This document shows, one piece after another, positions 45,006 through 56,838 of a stretch of 64,000 bases of DNA. The notes below the pieces were generated by a model, which saw nothing but the letters and a program-made list of their open reading frames with translations, was not told where the DNA came from and searched no databases. A program made the translations under genes and the position numbers. The DNA lies in assembly GCF_022682495.2 (NCBI RefSeq), contig NC_071389.1, positions 184,001,556-184,065,555 on the forward strand, written 5' to 3'. The stretch is from Desmodus rotundus. Lineage: Eukaryota > Chordata > Mammalia > Chiroptera > Phyllostomidae. Within the stretch, counting starts at the first letter, position 1. Each line of letters begins with the position of its first letter.

Positions 45006-45689
45006 GAATGCTTTTAAAAGCATAACCCTGAGGAAGAGAGGTAGCACAAGGGGTGACAGGCTTCTGTGTACTTAGTAAACCTAAGTAAAAACGTGGACAT
45101 AAGTAAAATAAATTTCATAGTCTTAGGAGGGTCCTTAGCAGCTATTTGCTCATATTATGAAGAGCACGCAAGTGCTCTCAGTAGGAATTGTAAACAACAC
45201 ATATAACTTGTGCTCACTTGGAGCCATAACAGCTGATTGAGTCTCTGCCTCTTCATTGCAAGGTAGTCACATCAGAGGCAGAGTTGATATAATATTGTCC
45301 TTTGGATCTTTCTTAATTTTTATTCAAACTGAAATCATGCACTGATTCTAAAACAAAGGTCTCTGAAAAAGAATTTAGGGAGGTAGCTTTCATTTGATAA
45401 AATGTTAATTCTCTTTCCACTTTTGTTTAGAGAACCAAAGACAATATCTAAAGACCTCAGTAGCTGTAAGACAGCAAGTGTCCGGAATGGCATAACAATG
45501 GTACTCTTTGAAGGAACTCAAAGCTCCTATAATAATAATCTGTGCTTCTCATACAGACTTGTGATGGTGCAGCCCCGAGTGAGAGACAGATGCTTTCCCC
45601 TCGGTGGTAGGCAGTGTAATTCCTTGAAATCATTTCCTTATTTACTTATAGGCAGTCATCAAAGACACTAGAGATCAGGGGAGGTGGTC
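45006..45689. other. unassigned sequence
   Basis: No gene recognised. An 89-codon frame (45402-45671, plus) has no domain features. Confidence 0.45.
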
Positions 45690-45880
45690 CCCAACAGGAA
45701 ACCCCTGCTGGACAGATGTATGGCCAGATCTGCTTGAACATATCCAGGAATGAGGAGCTCACTACACAGAAACAATTGCCACTCGATTGTCAGAAAGTCT
45801 TTCCTTGTGCCTGGCTAGTATCTGCCTCCTTGTAACTTCAATCCTACGCTTGAAAACCCCACACATTCCATTCAGCTCGG
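45690..45880. mobile_element. L3/CR1-type LINE fragment
   Basis: 'gcttgaacatatccaggaat', 'gaggagctcactac', 'cagaaagtctttccttgtgc' and 'ctgcctccttgtaacttcaa' follow the order of the CR1/L3 3' region. One of the oldest LINE groups in mammals. Confidence 0.65.
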
Positions 45881-46364
45881 TTCAAGAAGCTGTTACTCTG
45901 AGCCCATGTGTGCCCAACAGAGGCATCAGACAGCTGGAGCTCAGCCATCCTTTCTTCAGCGCCCCAGACTCCTCTTCCTCATTACTGGGTTTATGCTGGA
46001 GAATATCTGGACTGGGATATACCCCCAGGCTTCCCACAATTCTATGATGCAATGCATGAGTTCCCAGAATACCTTTTATGCAGCTTGATTCATTGAGTCA
46101 AAATAATATTTTAATAGACGGGGAGCATATATAGCAGGTGCACGGCACAAAAGGATGCTTCATGTCTCAGATGGGATGGAGTGGGATAGTGCAAGGTTTC
46201 ATCACACTACTCAGAGGAGCATGCAATTTAGAACCTAGGAATTGTTTATTTCTGGAATTTTCCATCTAATATTTTCAGACTGTGGTTGACCATGAGTAAC
46301 TGAAACAGTGGAAAGTGAAACTGTGGATGGCGGTGGAGGGGCGGGGGAGACACAACTCTACTGC
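45881..46364. other. unassigned sequence
   Basis: Three overlapping open frames around 45787-46096 lie in this stretch and the L3 before it. It could include more decayed L3. No gene recognised. Confidence 0.4.
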
Positions 46365-46915
46365 TTTAGAGTGTAGCCAGAGTGAGCTTTCCAAAATATG
46401 AATCTCATGATTCCACACCCTTGCTGAAAACCCTCAACAGTTCCCAGTGGCTCTGAGCATGAAATTCAAACCCTCTCTCATCTCTAACATGAACTCTTCA
46501 TCATTTGATCTCTTCTTATCTCTCTCCAGTCTCCCCATTGGAATATTAGCCCCATAGATAAAAAACTTCTTTTAATTTCTATGAGCTACAATCTATCTCA
46601 CCTGCAGGTCCATGCTGGTTTCTGTGCCTGAGAGATTCTACTAAGTGTGCACCAGCAACACCATCACCCGGCTAATCTAGCCTTGGCTAGGTGGCACTTC
46701 CTCTGGGACATCTTCCCTGACACTTAAGACACAGAGCCATGAAGGTCCCCAGTCTTCATGTTCATCTCACATATTTGGTAATTACCTATTACATTTACCT
46801 CTTCCTCATAAGAACATTGACTGTCTGAGGGCAAAGCCCATGCCATCTTTTTTAGTATTAAACTCTCAGAGCTTAGCAGAGTATACATGCTTAATAAATA
46901 TTTTTGAAAGGAGGG
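46365..46915 (+). mobile_element. L2 (LINE2) 3' region, sense
   Basis: 'cacccttgctgaaaaccctc', 'tggctctgagcatgaaattc', 'ctctgggacatcttccctga', 'cattgactgtctgagggcaa' and 'gcttaataaatatttttg' give a long sense L2 3' part. Confidence 0.75.
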
Positions 46916-47164
46916 GGAGATGGAGGAGTGCTATATTCCATTTAAAACATCACCCAGAGCTAAGCACAGTATACTAGAGGGGATCCACTGAGAAAAATGA
47001 GGAAGTAAGGCCAGAAGTTCTTTCTCTGGGTCTGATGGTATTGTTCCTACAAGACACAAAGTTCTAAGGAAGTTTGGTCACTTATTTGACAAAGAGTTAA
47101 TATGCACCATATTGTAAAGTATATTTCATATTATAAACAAAGCTTAGAATTGTAGTTTAGAGCC

Positions 47165-47345
47165 CATTCCAAAGCCAGATTGTTGAGGTTCAAATCACAG
47201 TTCTAGCACTTACTGTGTGACATTGAGCATTTACTTAACCTTTCTTGACCTCATTTCCTCATCTGTAAAATGGCAAGAATAACAAGGGCTCCCTGGTAGT
47301 TATGACTAAATTAATGCCCATATATAAAGCACTTGGAATGATGCA
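47165..47345 (+). mobile_element. MIR SINE, sense
   Basis: 'ccagattgttgaggttcaaa', 'cttactgtgtgacattgagc', 'ctcatttcctcatctgtaaa' and 'ataaagcacttggaatgatg' make a full sense MIR. Confidence 0.85.
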
Positions 47346-47529
47346 GGATCATATTAAGATCTTTACAAGAGCTTGTTTTGAATGCTAGATAACACCTCAC
47401 CAAGTGCAAAGCCAGTAAGAGTTCTCAATAAACAATACTTGTTTTGTTTTGAGAAGCAGTATTGCTAACTTCAAATACCAACTACAGTGCCTGCTACATA
47501 GGGTCTGTGCTCAATGAGTAATATCTACC

Positions 47530-47640
47530 ATTATTTTTTATTTATATATTATATTTATACATCATATTCTAAATGTATATACTTATAATTTATATCATAA
47601 AATTTATTTTAATATTTTCATAATGTTTACTTATTTATGT
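47530..47640. repeat. AT-rich low-complexity tract
   Basis: About 110 bp made almost only of A and T between MIR-like fragments. Confidence 0.85.
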
Positions 47641-47775
47641 AAAGTTGAAGTTGAACCACCACACTGCCTCATTGATTCCTCAGAACAATTTCCTGTGACA
47701 GAATGAGTAGGTATTATTATTCTCAATTCATAAATAAAGAAACCTAGACTCAAGCTGGAGCTACCCAAGATTCTA
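47641..47775 (-). mobile_element. MIR SINE, antisense
   Basis: 'gattcctcagaacaatttcc', 'gagtaggtattattattctc' and 'aaataaagaaacctagactc' match an antisense MIR. Confidence 0.65.
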
Positions 47776-47849
47776 GAAGAAGTGTCTTCAAATTCCATTC
47801 ATCCACTTGAAGTCATAACACAGCCAAGACACTGGGCTCAACTGGCTGT

Positions 47850-47990
47850 GAAAATCTCTCATTGAATTCTCACAGCCACCCTGAGAGACAGGCACTGCTA
47901 TCACCATTTCACAGGTGGCAAGAACTGAGAAAGAGTTGTTCATGACCTTGCCCAAGTTTCCCCCACAGGACAACTGCAGAGGCCCCTGCA
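47850..47990 (-). mobile_element. MIR SINE, antisense
   Basis: 'tgaattctcacagccaccct', 'caccatttcacaggtggcaa' and 'tgaccttgcccaagtttccc' match an antisense MIR, a second copy right after the first. Confidence 0.65.
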
Positions 47991-49864
47991 GGCTGAGCAT
48001 CAGTTCCTTAGGATGTATAGGACATTCCCCAACTGCCAGAGACTCCATTTCAGGTCCAGCCCACGATCAGGAACCCAATTTTTTTAATGCCTCTTGATAA
48101 GCCTGAATCAGTGAGTACAAAGCACTGAGCACCCATTTGTGCAATTGGCCCGCTCCTGTGGAGCCTCAGTGTGCAGAGAACAGGGAGCAAGGACAGGGAG
48201 CTCAATGTCCAGGGGACAGGGAGCCACAGACTCTGTCTTCCTCACCCTTTTGCCCAAGGTTAATTCTGGTGACTTCCTCTACCTTTATTGGACTACAACT
48301 CTAAAGTCAGATTGTCAGCAAGAATTCAAGTGTTATCTATTGAATTTAAGCAGAGCTCAATTCTTCTGACATGCACCATTTATTTTAGTTTACTTTATCT
48401 TTCTCTCTCTCTTTTAATCTATTAGGCAAAGTGTCACCAGAAAAGAACCATCATTGATAAGTGAGGATTGTATTTGCCTTAAAAATTTCCCTTTAAGGCA
48501 TGGCTATAGATATGCTCCTAATGGTTGCTGAAAAATATTGTAACCTGCACGATTCATGGTGGTAGGGATGCAGGTTGCCATATTTCTGTGGCAAACATAA
48601 AATGCTGGAGAAGTATGGGATACACTGTCATGGAAATTGCTCTCTGGCCTCCAATGACTTGGACGGAACCAGGATGAGGGCTGTGAGATTTAATAGCACC
48701 TTGGTTACAACTGTAGTTCAAACCCATAAACCACAAATGCATGTCTGACCAAAAATAAAAAGAATCTGAGCATTACATTGTCCTAAGCAGATTCTTCCAT
48801 AGAGTAATGTTGGAGAAGAGTCTAGCCCCGAGTGCTTAACTTTGCAATTCAAAAGAGTTGTGACTTAGCTTCCCTTATATAACATGGGCAGCTTTTCATT
48901 ATGTTTATTTGATGCAGTGTTATTGAGGCAATATTTCATATGAATAATTCATTTCTACTCCAACTTTATCTAGCAAAGTCAAAAGCAGAATCCTAAATTT
49001 CAAAACAGATCAAAGAGTTTTTTAAATAAATTAGAAATGCCTTGAGTCGCCTGCTTCCTGAATCTCCCAGTCTTGTCTATGCATTAAGCAAGCACTTACT
49101 ACGGGCAGTTGGATACGAAAGTTATTAAATGTTCACAGCTCTCCCTTCATTTTCTTCAGCGAAGATGAATTTTAGTGTCCCAGTTTTGCACTGTTTCCTC
49201 TTGTTCTTATCCAGAAATTGAGTTCTAGGAGAGCAAATCACATCCACGGATTTTTTTTTTTTTTTACATATCTTTAACTTTGGTTGTGTCTGACTTTCTG
49301 AGGCCGTCTCAACTCTGATTACCTTCTGTTCCACTGGGCAGTCTGGTGAACACAGCAGGCAGGCTGTGGTGGATAAACTAAAGCAATTACATTTGGATGC
49401 TCAAGACTGCCAGCTGCCTAGGGAAGCCTCACCACAGCCTCTCCATCGTGGTTATCCTCCTTTCAGATCTCACCGAGTCATGCAGGAAAGTCGCCCTTCA
49501 AAATAACTGACAGCCCAAGAATTGCCCCAGCTTTATCCAGCCATGGGAGCTACAAACAAGAGCAGAGCAGTCAGAGAGAAAAATTAAACATGGAAGAAAA
49601 AAGAAACATATTCAAAATCACTGAATCATACCTAAGCACCCTTTTTTTAAAAAACGGTTTTAGGCAGAAAGGAGAAAAATACAAATAAACAAAAGATCTC
49701 TGAAGTCATCAAAGAATGCTCATCCCACAGGTGACAATGTTGGAAAGGGCCTTCAAGACAGTGATTTGGCCACCTTCTTGTCACCGAGAGGAAGACCATC
49801 TTTCCTGGCTGAGGTAGGGAGGCATTAGGGGAAGATTGTGGTGGAGACATCGGAGTACAACAAA
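47991..49864. other. unassigned sequence, about 1.9 kb
   Basis: No gene or repeat recognised. Short imperfect 'acagggagc' repetitions lie near 48180-48230, and a T run at 49251-49265. Confidence 0.45.
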
Positions 49865-50045
49865 CTCAAGAGTCAGAAAAATCTCACTTCAAATCCTAGC
49901 TCAGCCACTGACTAGATAGGGGTCCTCAGGCAACTCGCTGTACATTTGTGGATTTCTGTAATAGAGGAATAATGCTGCCTACTTTATGAGATGTTGTTGG
50001 AAAATGTAAATAAGTGTATGTTTGTACAGTGTCCAATACACAGAA
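49865..50045 (+). mobile_element. MIR SINE, sense
   Basis: 'cacttcaaatcctagctcag', 'ccactgactagatagggg', 'gaggaataatgctgcctact' and 'tgtacagtgtccaataca' form a sense MIR. Confidence 0.75.
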
Positions 50046-50659
50046 GGAAACAGTAACCCTCATTCAGTAACCTGGATCAAGATTTACAGAAAGACATTTT
50101 TCCAATGTTATCTACTATTGACTGGTCAGAACTACATGTTTCAGATAAATAAAAATATCTGCTCCGCGAACAAAATGTTTGCAGTAGATAGTGTTTGGTT
50201 GTCTATTCAGCAGACAGTTCCATCTTCTGCTTCCTATGAGCAGAACCTGCCTGCATGAAGGAGGCTTGAAACTCTATGTACTCATTTCCCATTGTGTCTT
50301 GTGCTAAGCGTAGATGAAAGTTGCTGAGGACCTCTGGGATGGAGTGTCGTCCCTGATAAAAGGAAGAAGAATGTGAGGAGAAAATACTTTTCTGCTCTCT
50401 AACCTTTCTGTCATGTAAGAATATCCTTCAAGTTTCTGCATTCATCTTAAATACTGAGGAAACAGCAAAGCAGACTCTGACCTTGCTCACTAACATTACA
50501 AACCTACTGAACTAACCTGAAAATGACATAGCACCACACTCCTTGTAATGAGAGATAATGAAGTGCTTCTATTGTTTAAATCCCTCTCATTATTTATAGC
50601 TGAAAAATACAGTCTTTGTATCCTTGTCTTCCTCCAAGACATGGAGAACTTTTTCCATT
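50046..50659. other. unassigned sequence
   Basis: Nothing recognised. A 78-codon frame at 50022-50258 begins in the MIR. Confidence 0.45.
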
Positions 50660-50800
50660 TTGTGTTGAGCAGTTGAGCTGGAATATGCAGATGTTATTCG
50701 ATATGGGTTCATCTTTATGAGTAATTAATTTCCAGAGAGGTTGAGTAACGTATTCAATGTCACAAAGTGAAGAGTGGCAAAAAATAATTGAAACCCAGGC
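50660..50800 (-). mobile_element. MIR SINE, antisense
   Basis: 'tccagagaggttgagtaacg', 'tattcaatgtcacaaagtga' and 'gaaacccaggcctgtct' match an antisense MIR. Confidence 0.7.
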
Positions 50801-51284
50801 CTGTCTTCCTCAAAGGCCAGTCTTCTCAGAACATCGCTGCTGTACATATAGCTGTTAGCCAGTCTGATAAGAAATATTTAAGTAGGTGAAGTTCCTTTTC
50901 CTTTTCTATCTCTACGTCCAATTTACATTCGGGGCAGCATGATCCCACAATTCCCAAACACTGACCTCCTTAAGCAAAGTCATGTTCTGCAACTTCCCTT
51001 TTCTACGTCCTCCTTCCCATCAGAATGTGCCTGTTTTGGGTTCCATTCCCTCAATAAGCCAATATGCTTCGTAAGGTTAAAGCTAGATAAGCCGTTAAAT
51101 GAATTTATTTTAATGGGATCCGTGTGTGGAGAATACCCTCAATGGAAGTTTTCGATGGCCTAGTGGACCAGAAAGAGGTGTTCCTTTCATATCATAGGGT
51201 CAGATACCTTCCTCGTGTATGAAGGGCTGGTTCTGCCAACAGAAGTTAACCAGGGTATGGAGCATGATTAGAGTTCATTTATTC
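50801..51284. other. unassigned sequence
   Basis: No recognised feature. Confidence 0.45.
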
Positions 51285-51510
51285 CTGAAGCAGGTGCCAG
51301 CTTGACACCTCACTCACTATGCCAGCAGTATTCTAGGTGCTGGAGATATGGGGGGAGATCATTAGACATTAAATGTGTAGTACTTTCAAGTGGTAAAAAA
51401 TGCTATGAAGAACAAGAAAGCAGGCTAGCAAAAATACATTGGTGAGGGTAAACTGCCTCACTGAGGGTGGTCAGGAAAAGTGAAGTGGGAGAAGAAAGAA
51501 GAAGGAAACT
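51285..51510 (-). mobile_element. L2 3' region, antisense
   Basis: 'agtattctaggtgctggaga', 'aaaatgctatgaagaacaag' and 'gcctcactgagggtggtcag' are antisense L2 words. Confidence 0.65.
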
Positions 51511-51599
51511 ATAAGAAAACTATGACCTTCTTCTTACAAAGCAGGAAATCAAGGAACACTGCTGAAAGCTGGTTGAACAAGAAAGAAGAATTTTACTAT

Positions 51600-51800
51600 A
51601 TTAAGGCCTCACTTAATGTCGATAGGTTCTACAACTTTAGGCAAAACGACGTACAATGAAATCAATTTTACCATAGGCTAACTCATATCTGTTCCTATGG
51701 CAAATCATCAGTGTTATAACAAAACAATTGGAACAAATGGCATTTGAGGACCTGCTGTATTTAAAGTTACAAAGATAACAAAGATAAACTAAAAGTCCTG
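51600..51800. mobile_element. probable old DNA transposon, family unknown
   Basis: 'ggcctcacttaatgtcgata', 'ggcaaaacgacgtacaatga' and 'tttgaggacctgctgtattt' look like an interspersed element I have seen in mammalian genomes but cannot name. No clear inverted termini. Confidence 0.35.
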
Positions 51801-52479
51801 GAGGAGACAGAGTAGGAAAAAAGAACATTGTAAGTGAGCTAAATCTTCATTTGTCACTCCTAGGAGTCAACAGAAACTGCTTAATTGGGAAAATGGGTTT
51901 TATCTCACACGCTAACTTTCACTGATGAGCAGTGGCTGCCTGGAGCTCTCCTGAGGAGGACTCTACACACCAGACCCCACTCTTCAAGAAAGTGTGCTGT
52001 GATCAGTTAATAAGCGCCATCTGCCACAGGTGTAAAAAGGATCAGTGACAACACATAGGCCCAAAACTGTCATCTACACTTGGAGCAACACTGGGTCATC
52101 TGGATATGTGATGGCCAAGGACAGAGAGAAAGCAATAGCAACAGTAGGAATAGGTTGTATCAGTCAGTACTTAGGAAGAACACGTGATGGTAAGGGGATT
52201 AGTAATATGATGGATTCTTAGGTTATACTTTTAGTTTGAATTGACAGCATTCCGAAATGTACAAAGGAGATAAGCTATAAAAAGACTGACAAAAACCAGT
52301 TAGCTTTACTTCTCTCACGTAAGAGTTGCGTGTGCTGGGTTTCAAAAGCTGACTTTCCCAAGTCTTACAGAAGAATTTAAGCATTAGAGTTTCTAAGACG
52401 CGTGTCTTTCTTGACTGGATTGTATCCAGTGACCCATTTAAAACCAGTGAAATGTATTTTGGGTATTGGAAGCCTTCAA
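51801..52479. other. unassigned sequence
   Basis: No gene or repeat recognised. Confidence 0.45.
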
Positions 52480-52760
52480 TAAAGAAAACTTACCATTGGT
52501 TCAATAAAGCCCTCCCTGCTGTACCAATTACCTAAACAGAGGAAGCCGAGATACCAGGGTCTCAGCTGTACCATCTCGCCAAATCCTGGGAACACAAACA
52601 AAGCTTGAAATCTTGTCTCTAATTAAATCATGTGGAGCCTGGTGACTTTGCTGGCCTCCTGCTCAGTAGAAAACTATGTGAAACTCTGAGCAGACTCCCT
52701 TGGTGGCTAATGTCTCTAATAAAGACACAACCTCCAGCGTGTGTCTGTGCTCCCCAGGAC
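52480..52760. promoter_or_regulatory. candidate conserved non-coding block
   Basis: Repeat-free and balanced in composition, with SOX/TCF-like 'aacaaagcttgaaatc', homeodomain-like 'ctctaattaaatcatgtgg', an E-box 'cagctgtaccatct' and 'gtctctaataaagacac'. Judged on appearance only. Confidence 0.25.
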
Positions 52761-52959
52761 AGGCACCGAATGAAGGGAACGGGAACTCGTGTGGTTATCT
52801 GAGGGGCACAGTTAGAGAGCTGCCTGCTCGCTAAACAAGGTGACTGTGAAACTCTACATTCCTTCTCCCCCTAAGTCCTTCTCCACCTTTGTGAGAGGCG
52901 CCCAGAGAGGTAAGTATTGCAAAGAGCTCCACACAAGTTCTCACTCACATTCCAACTCT

Positions 52960-53030
52960 GATACGTTTATTTATTCATTCAACCCATATTCTGCCCAACA
53001 CTGTGCTGGAGGATAGGTAACCCACTCACT
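52960..53030 (-). mobile_element. L2 3' tail, antisense
   Basis: 'ttatttattcattcaaccca' and 'aacactgtgctggaggatag' are the antisense L2 3' end. Confidence 0.6.
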
Positions 53031-53674
53031 CCCATTCCAGTACCTGAGACTCCACCAGTAGCCAGGGCACCTCACTCTACAATGTTAATTCCAATAGGTA
53101 TCAATTGCTTCCAGTGCAGCCAGACAGGCTGCCCCTATGCTGAGGATCCCATTGCCCATGTGGAATAACTAGAGGGGCCCTGCCCCAAGCACCTCTTCCT
53201 CATGGTCCAGGAACCCTAAAATTAGACACTCATCCCTGTAGATTCTTTATTAAATACTCCTGTGGAAATGGCTCAGCACAGTTATCAGCCATCAATACCT
53301 TAGCATGGCATGTTTCCAGGTGAGAGCCTACTGTGTACCGCGAGCTATGCTAGGTGGTTTAAATCTATTCTGTAATCCTCAAAACATTCTAGCAGCGTCT
53401 AACCATTCGACACACATGTGCATGCATGCACACGCATAGGCACACACAACTTTTGAGGACCTAGTAAGTACAGGTCACTAAGCTAAGGTGGAGGATGGTT
53501 TGGCACGCAATACATAAAAGTAAATCACATTTGGCCCTGGGCACCGTAAGAACTACAGGAGTGATAACAAATATACATAAACAAATGAAATACAGTATAG
53601 AGTGAATTTATTGACATGACAAAGGCGCAAAGTATTAGGTCTGGGATTCAGATATGCTACAGACCAGGCTAGGA
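53031..53674. other. mostly unassigned; MIR fragment
   Basis: 'gagcctactgtgtaccgcga' to 'gtaatcctcaaaacattc' (53322-53390) is a short antisense MIR. A CA/TG-alternating stretch lies at 53411-53450. Nothing recognised elsewhere. Confidence 0.5.
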
Positions 53675-53758
53675 CCTAGTCATTCATTCAACACATATTT
53701 ATTGAGCACAAAGGGACTCATTCATACAAGAGACCATGCAGGACCAAACACTTTAAGC
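53675..53758 (-). mobile_element. L2 3' tail, antisense
   Basis: 'gtcattcattcaacacatat' and 'ttattgagcacaaaggg' are an antisense L2 3' end. Confidence 0.6.
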
Positions 53759-53779
53759 AAAAAAAAAAAAAAAAAAAAA
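53759..53779. repeat. (A)n homopolymer
   Basis: A 21-base A run. No retroelement body is recognised immediately upstream other than the L2 tail. Confidence 0.95.
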
Positions 53780-53859
53780 GCCAGGACATACAAGTAAGGG
53801 GCAAAGAAGAAGAATATGAAGATAACCATAGAAATTCAGTTTGATGAGGTTTATTAAAA

Positions 53860-54480
53860 AGGAAAATGAGATATAAAATAGTAAACATCAAGAGAAGCCA
53901 GGTGATGGAAGGTTTTGTATGTCACACTAGAGAGTTTGGACCTTATTCTGCAATCAATAGAGAGCCATAGAGGGTTTAGATAGAAAGACTGTATCAATTG
54001 GAAATGGACGTGATCAAAACTCTGCTTTCCAAAGGTTAACTTTACAACAATGTATGGAAGGAATTAAACTAAAGGTAAACCAGGTAGAAGACCAGCAAGG
54101 AAATTACTGAGAGCTCTACAAGGGAATAGGGGCATAAGATAAAACATTTGACAGCAGAAACAAAAGGAGGATACTATTAGCATCATTGGGTTCCGAATTA
54201 GGCAACATGAGCTCCTTAAGCCCAAGTCCTCAGTAATATTCTTACCAAGTAGATTAAATAGTGCCTGGCACAGAGCAGGCACAGGATACTTGTCAGAGAT
54301 AGATAAACAGATGGTTGAAAAAGGGAGGAATTAAAGATGGTTGATGTTTGGAGCTAGATGTCCAGTGACATCTTTGGAACATATTCGAGAATGTGAACCA
54401 TGATGGAACCATGCTGTTGACTGAGGGAGATGGGAGATTAAAAAATATCTGGATCATGGGGTTTGGGGGCAGCATGGGCA
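53860..54480 (-). mobile_element. L2 (LINE2), antisense internal region
   Basis: 'gaagccaggtgatggaaggt', 'gtttggaccttattctgcaa', 'tagagagccatagagggttt' and later 'gaattaaagatggttgatgt' follow the antisense L2 order. An unrelated MIR-like piece probably interrupts it near 54140-54300. Confidence 0.65.
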
Positions 54481-54699
54481 GGCTTGGAGCTTGCTGGGAG
54501 AAGAGCAGAAGGCAGGAATGGAGAACAAGGGAGGATACGAGGCCGCCTCTCAGAAGAGGGTGTACAGAGTTGATACCCTATGGTTTGGTGAGGTGGCTGA
54601 CCCCAGCATGGACCATCAAGTGAAAAGGAGGCTGATAAGCATTGCATCAGGACAAGTGCTGGCATGAGACACTGGTTCCAAGATGAGTTTGCAGAGAGA

Positions 54700-54835
54700 A
54701 TTCCGACAGGCCTGTGCAAGAATCTGATTATGCCACTTAACCAAGTCACATTATTAGAAATTTCTAGAACTTGATTTGCTCATCAATAAATAGAGACAAT
54801 CCTACCTAACAGGGTTACTCACAGAATGAAAGAGA
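54700..54835 (+). mobile_element. MIR SINE, sense
   Basis: 'gattatgccacttaaccaag', 'acttgatttgctcatcaata' and 'ctaacagggttactcacaga' match a diverged sense MIR. Confidence 0.6.
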
Positions 54836-54859
54836 TGGCAGTCAACTCTCAAAAATTCT

Positions 54860-55245
54860 CACTCACCAAAAACTTGTAGTCTGAGTGGTTACTCAGTAGT
54901 GGAAACTGCCCACTCAGGCCAAACATTCTCCTTGTGGCCAAGCATTCCGTGTTTTGAACAATAAAATGTGGCAGAAATGACACAGAGCCAGGATTCTTTA
55001 AGGAACAGGGGAACTGTCTCTGCTCACTTTTCCCCAGCCAGGCACTGGATGCAGAAGATCCTGGGGTCCCACAGGATGCGGAGCAGCCCCTTGGACAGGG
55101 CCTGGGTAGCATACCATTGTGGGAGAGAAAGCTGCCCTGGGACCAGAGCTCCCGAGTAGGAGGGTTGTGTGGACAAGAAATAAGCTTCTTTGGTGTTGAA
55201 CCACTGCAATTTTGTGGTTTACCTGTCATACTAACAAATAAATGG
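54860..55245 (+). mobile_element. possible old LTR, sense
   Basis: The end 'gttgaaccactgcaattttg' with 'tggtttacctgtcatactaa' and a preceding 'agaaataagcttctttg' has the layout of the 3' end of a MaLR-type LTR. The 5' part is not recognised. The minus-strand 133-codon frame here is not protein-like. Confidence 0.4.
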
Positions 55246-55580
55246 AGCAAGGATTACTAAATAAAGAACAGATGAAGCGTGTAGCACTCTACTCAGGGTA
55301 AGGACTTCATAAACAGTCAGGAATAAAAAGAAGAAAGAAAGGAATAGAACTTGTGATGATGAGCAGAAATAGTGGTTCACTCAGAGACTGGGGTTAAGGA
55401 AGCTCTGAGATCTGTGAGGTCTGGCTGCTCTTTCTTTCCTAAGGAGCCTGAAGCACAGCTGTTAATAGTAGTTATCTTTGAGGCCCTAAAGAGACGGACA
55501 TCTTCATAGAAATGAATGAATGAATAGAAGCTTCCTATTCACTCATGGGCTTCCTGAATCTATATGTTTACATGCTGACG
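55246..55580. other. unassigned sequence
   Basis: No recognised feature. Confidence 0.45.
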
Positions 55581-55582
55581 CT

Positions 55583-55617
55583 GACACACACACACACACA
55601 CACATACACACACACAC
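55583..55617. repeat. (CA)n microsatellite
   Basis: About seventeen CA units with one TA interruption. Confidence 0.95.
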
Positions 55618-55729
55618 TCGTGCTCACCTATATCCCCAGAAGCCAGATTAAAACTTTTGGCTTGGCATTTGGAGCTACTGATAACTTCCTACACCCTCGA
55701 CCTACGGCCCATCTCCCAGGCCTCTTCCC

Positions 55730-56246
55730 TGTGATATACGGAATGATGACCCCTTGAAAGACTGTCCACATCTCAATCCCCAGAACCTGTGAATGTGTTC
55801 CTCACCTGGCAAAGGGATTTTGCAGATGTGATTAAGTTAAGGGTCTTAAGATGATTATCCTGATTGTCAGGTGGGCCCAATGTGATCACAAGGGTCCCTG
55901 TAAGTGAAGGAGGGAAGCAAGAGGTTCAGAGTTACAAAGAAAATTTGGTGATAGAAGAAAGGTCACAGAATCAGAAGACCTGAAGACACTATGCTGCTGG
56001 CTTTAAAGACGGTGGAAGGAGCCACTAGCCAAAAAATACCGGTGGTCCATGGAAGCTGGGAAAGGCAAGAGAACAGATTCTTCCCCAGACCCTCCAGAAG
56101 GAACCAGCCTACCAATAGCTTGACTTTAGCCCTGTGAAATGGATTTGGGACTTCTGACTTCCAGAAATGAAAGGTAATAAATAAGTGTTGTTTGAAGCCA
56201 CTGAAGTTGTGGTGCTTTGTTACAAGAGCAATAAGAAACTAATACA
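55730..56246 (+). mobile_element. MLT1-type LTR, sense, nearly complete
   Basis: It runs from the 5' end ('gaatgatgacccc...', 'tctcaatccccagaacctg') through 'gtcaggtgggcccaatgtga' and 'tgctgctggctttaaagacg' to the 3' end ('tgtttgaagccactgaagtt', 'caataagaaactaatac'). It is the best preserved MLT1 here and serves as the reference for the antisense copies at 689 and 17880. Confidence 0.85.
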
Positions 56247-56838
56247 TCTCCCCAGAACCAGGCCCCATGACCTGGCTGCTGGGCTCATCCCTGCCTTGGC
56301 TCGCTACACTGGCCACACAGAGATAAGAAGCTACTCTGAGTTCACAAAGCCTTAGACCCAAGAGCAGAGAAGCCAGTTGGGATGCTGATGTGCAGAGCCT
56401 CTTCATAGCACAGATGTCCCACTCTGTGATCCAGCCATTATCCATCATGGGCCAAACCAACCGTGACAGCACACTAGATAACCACCAGCTCTATTAACTA
56501 GGAAATGACTTCTCAGCAACCTAAAGGATTTCACAGTCATCATATTGCTAATCCATTACTGGGAAAGCTTGACATTTTTTTCTTAAGTTCTTCGCTAGGT
56601 AGCCAATTAGGCAGAGGACATTGGAAAATAATATTTTTATTGAAACTTCTATATCAGCTAGATTTGTTTCATGTATTAAGCAATATAATGGGTGATTTTC
56701 CAAATTCACTTCATGTTTTAAAAGATTATAATGAGCACATAATTCACCTAGACCCACATAACACCTCCTCAAGTGGAATCCAATGGGCCCTCTCTATCCT
56801 CTTTCCATTGCTAAAATAGTTGTGGCAAGGCAGGGCAT
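56247..56838. other. unassigned sequence
   Basis: No repeat recognised. AT-rich part at 56500-56760 with overlapping open frames on both strands (104 codons plus, 74 codons minus), neither protein-like. Confidence 0.45.

Noticed and set aside
53411..53450. Alternating CA/TG stretch as a Z-DNA element
   Set aside because: Short and imperfect. The same is true of other purine-pyrimidine alternations here, and nothing supports function.
54849..55250. 133-codon minus-strand frame, rich in Pro and Ser
   Set aside because: It lies antisense to a probable LTR, and three overlapping frames are open in the same GC-rich patch, so it is composition driven.
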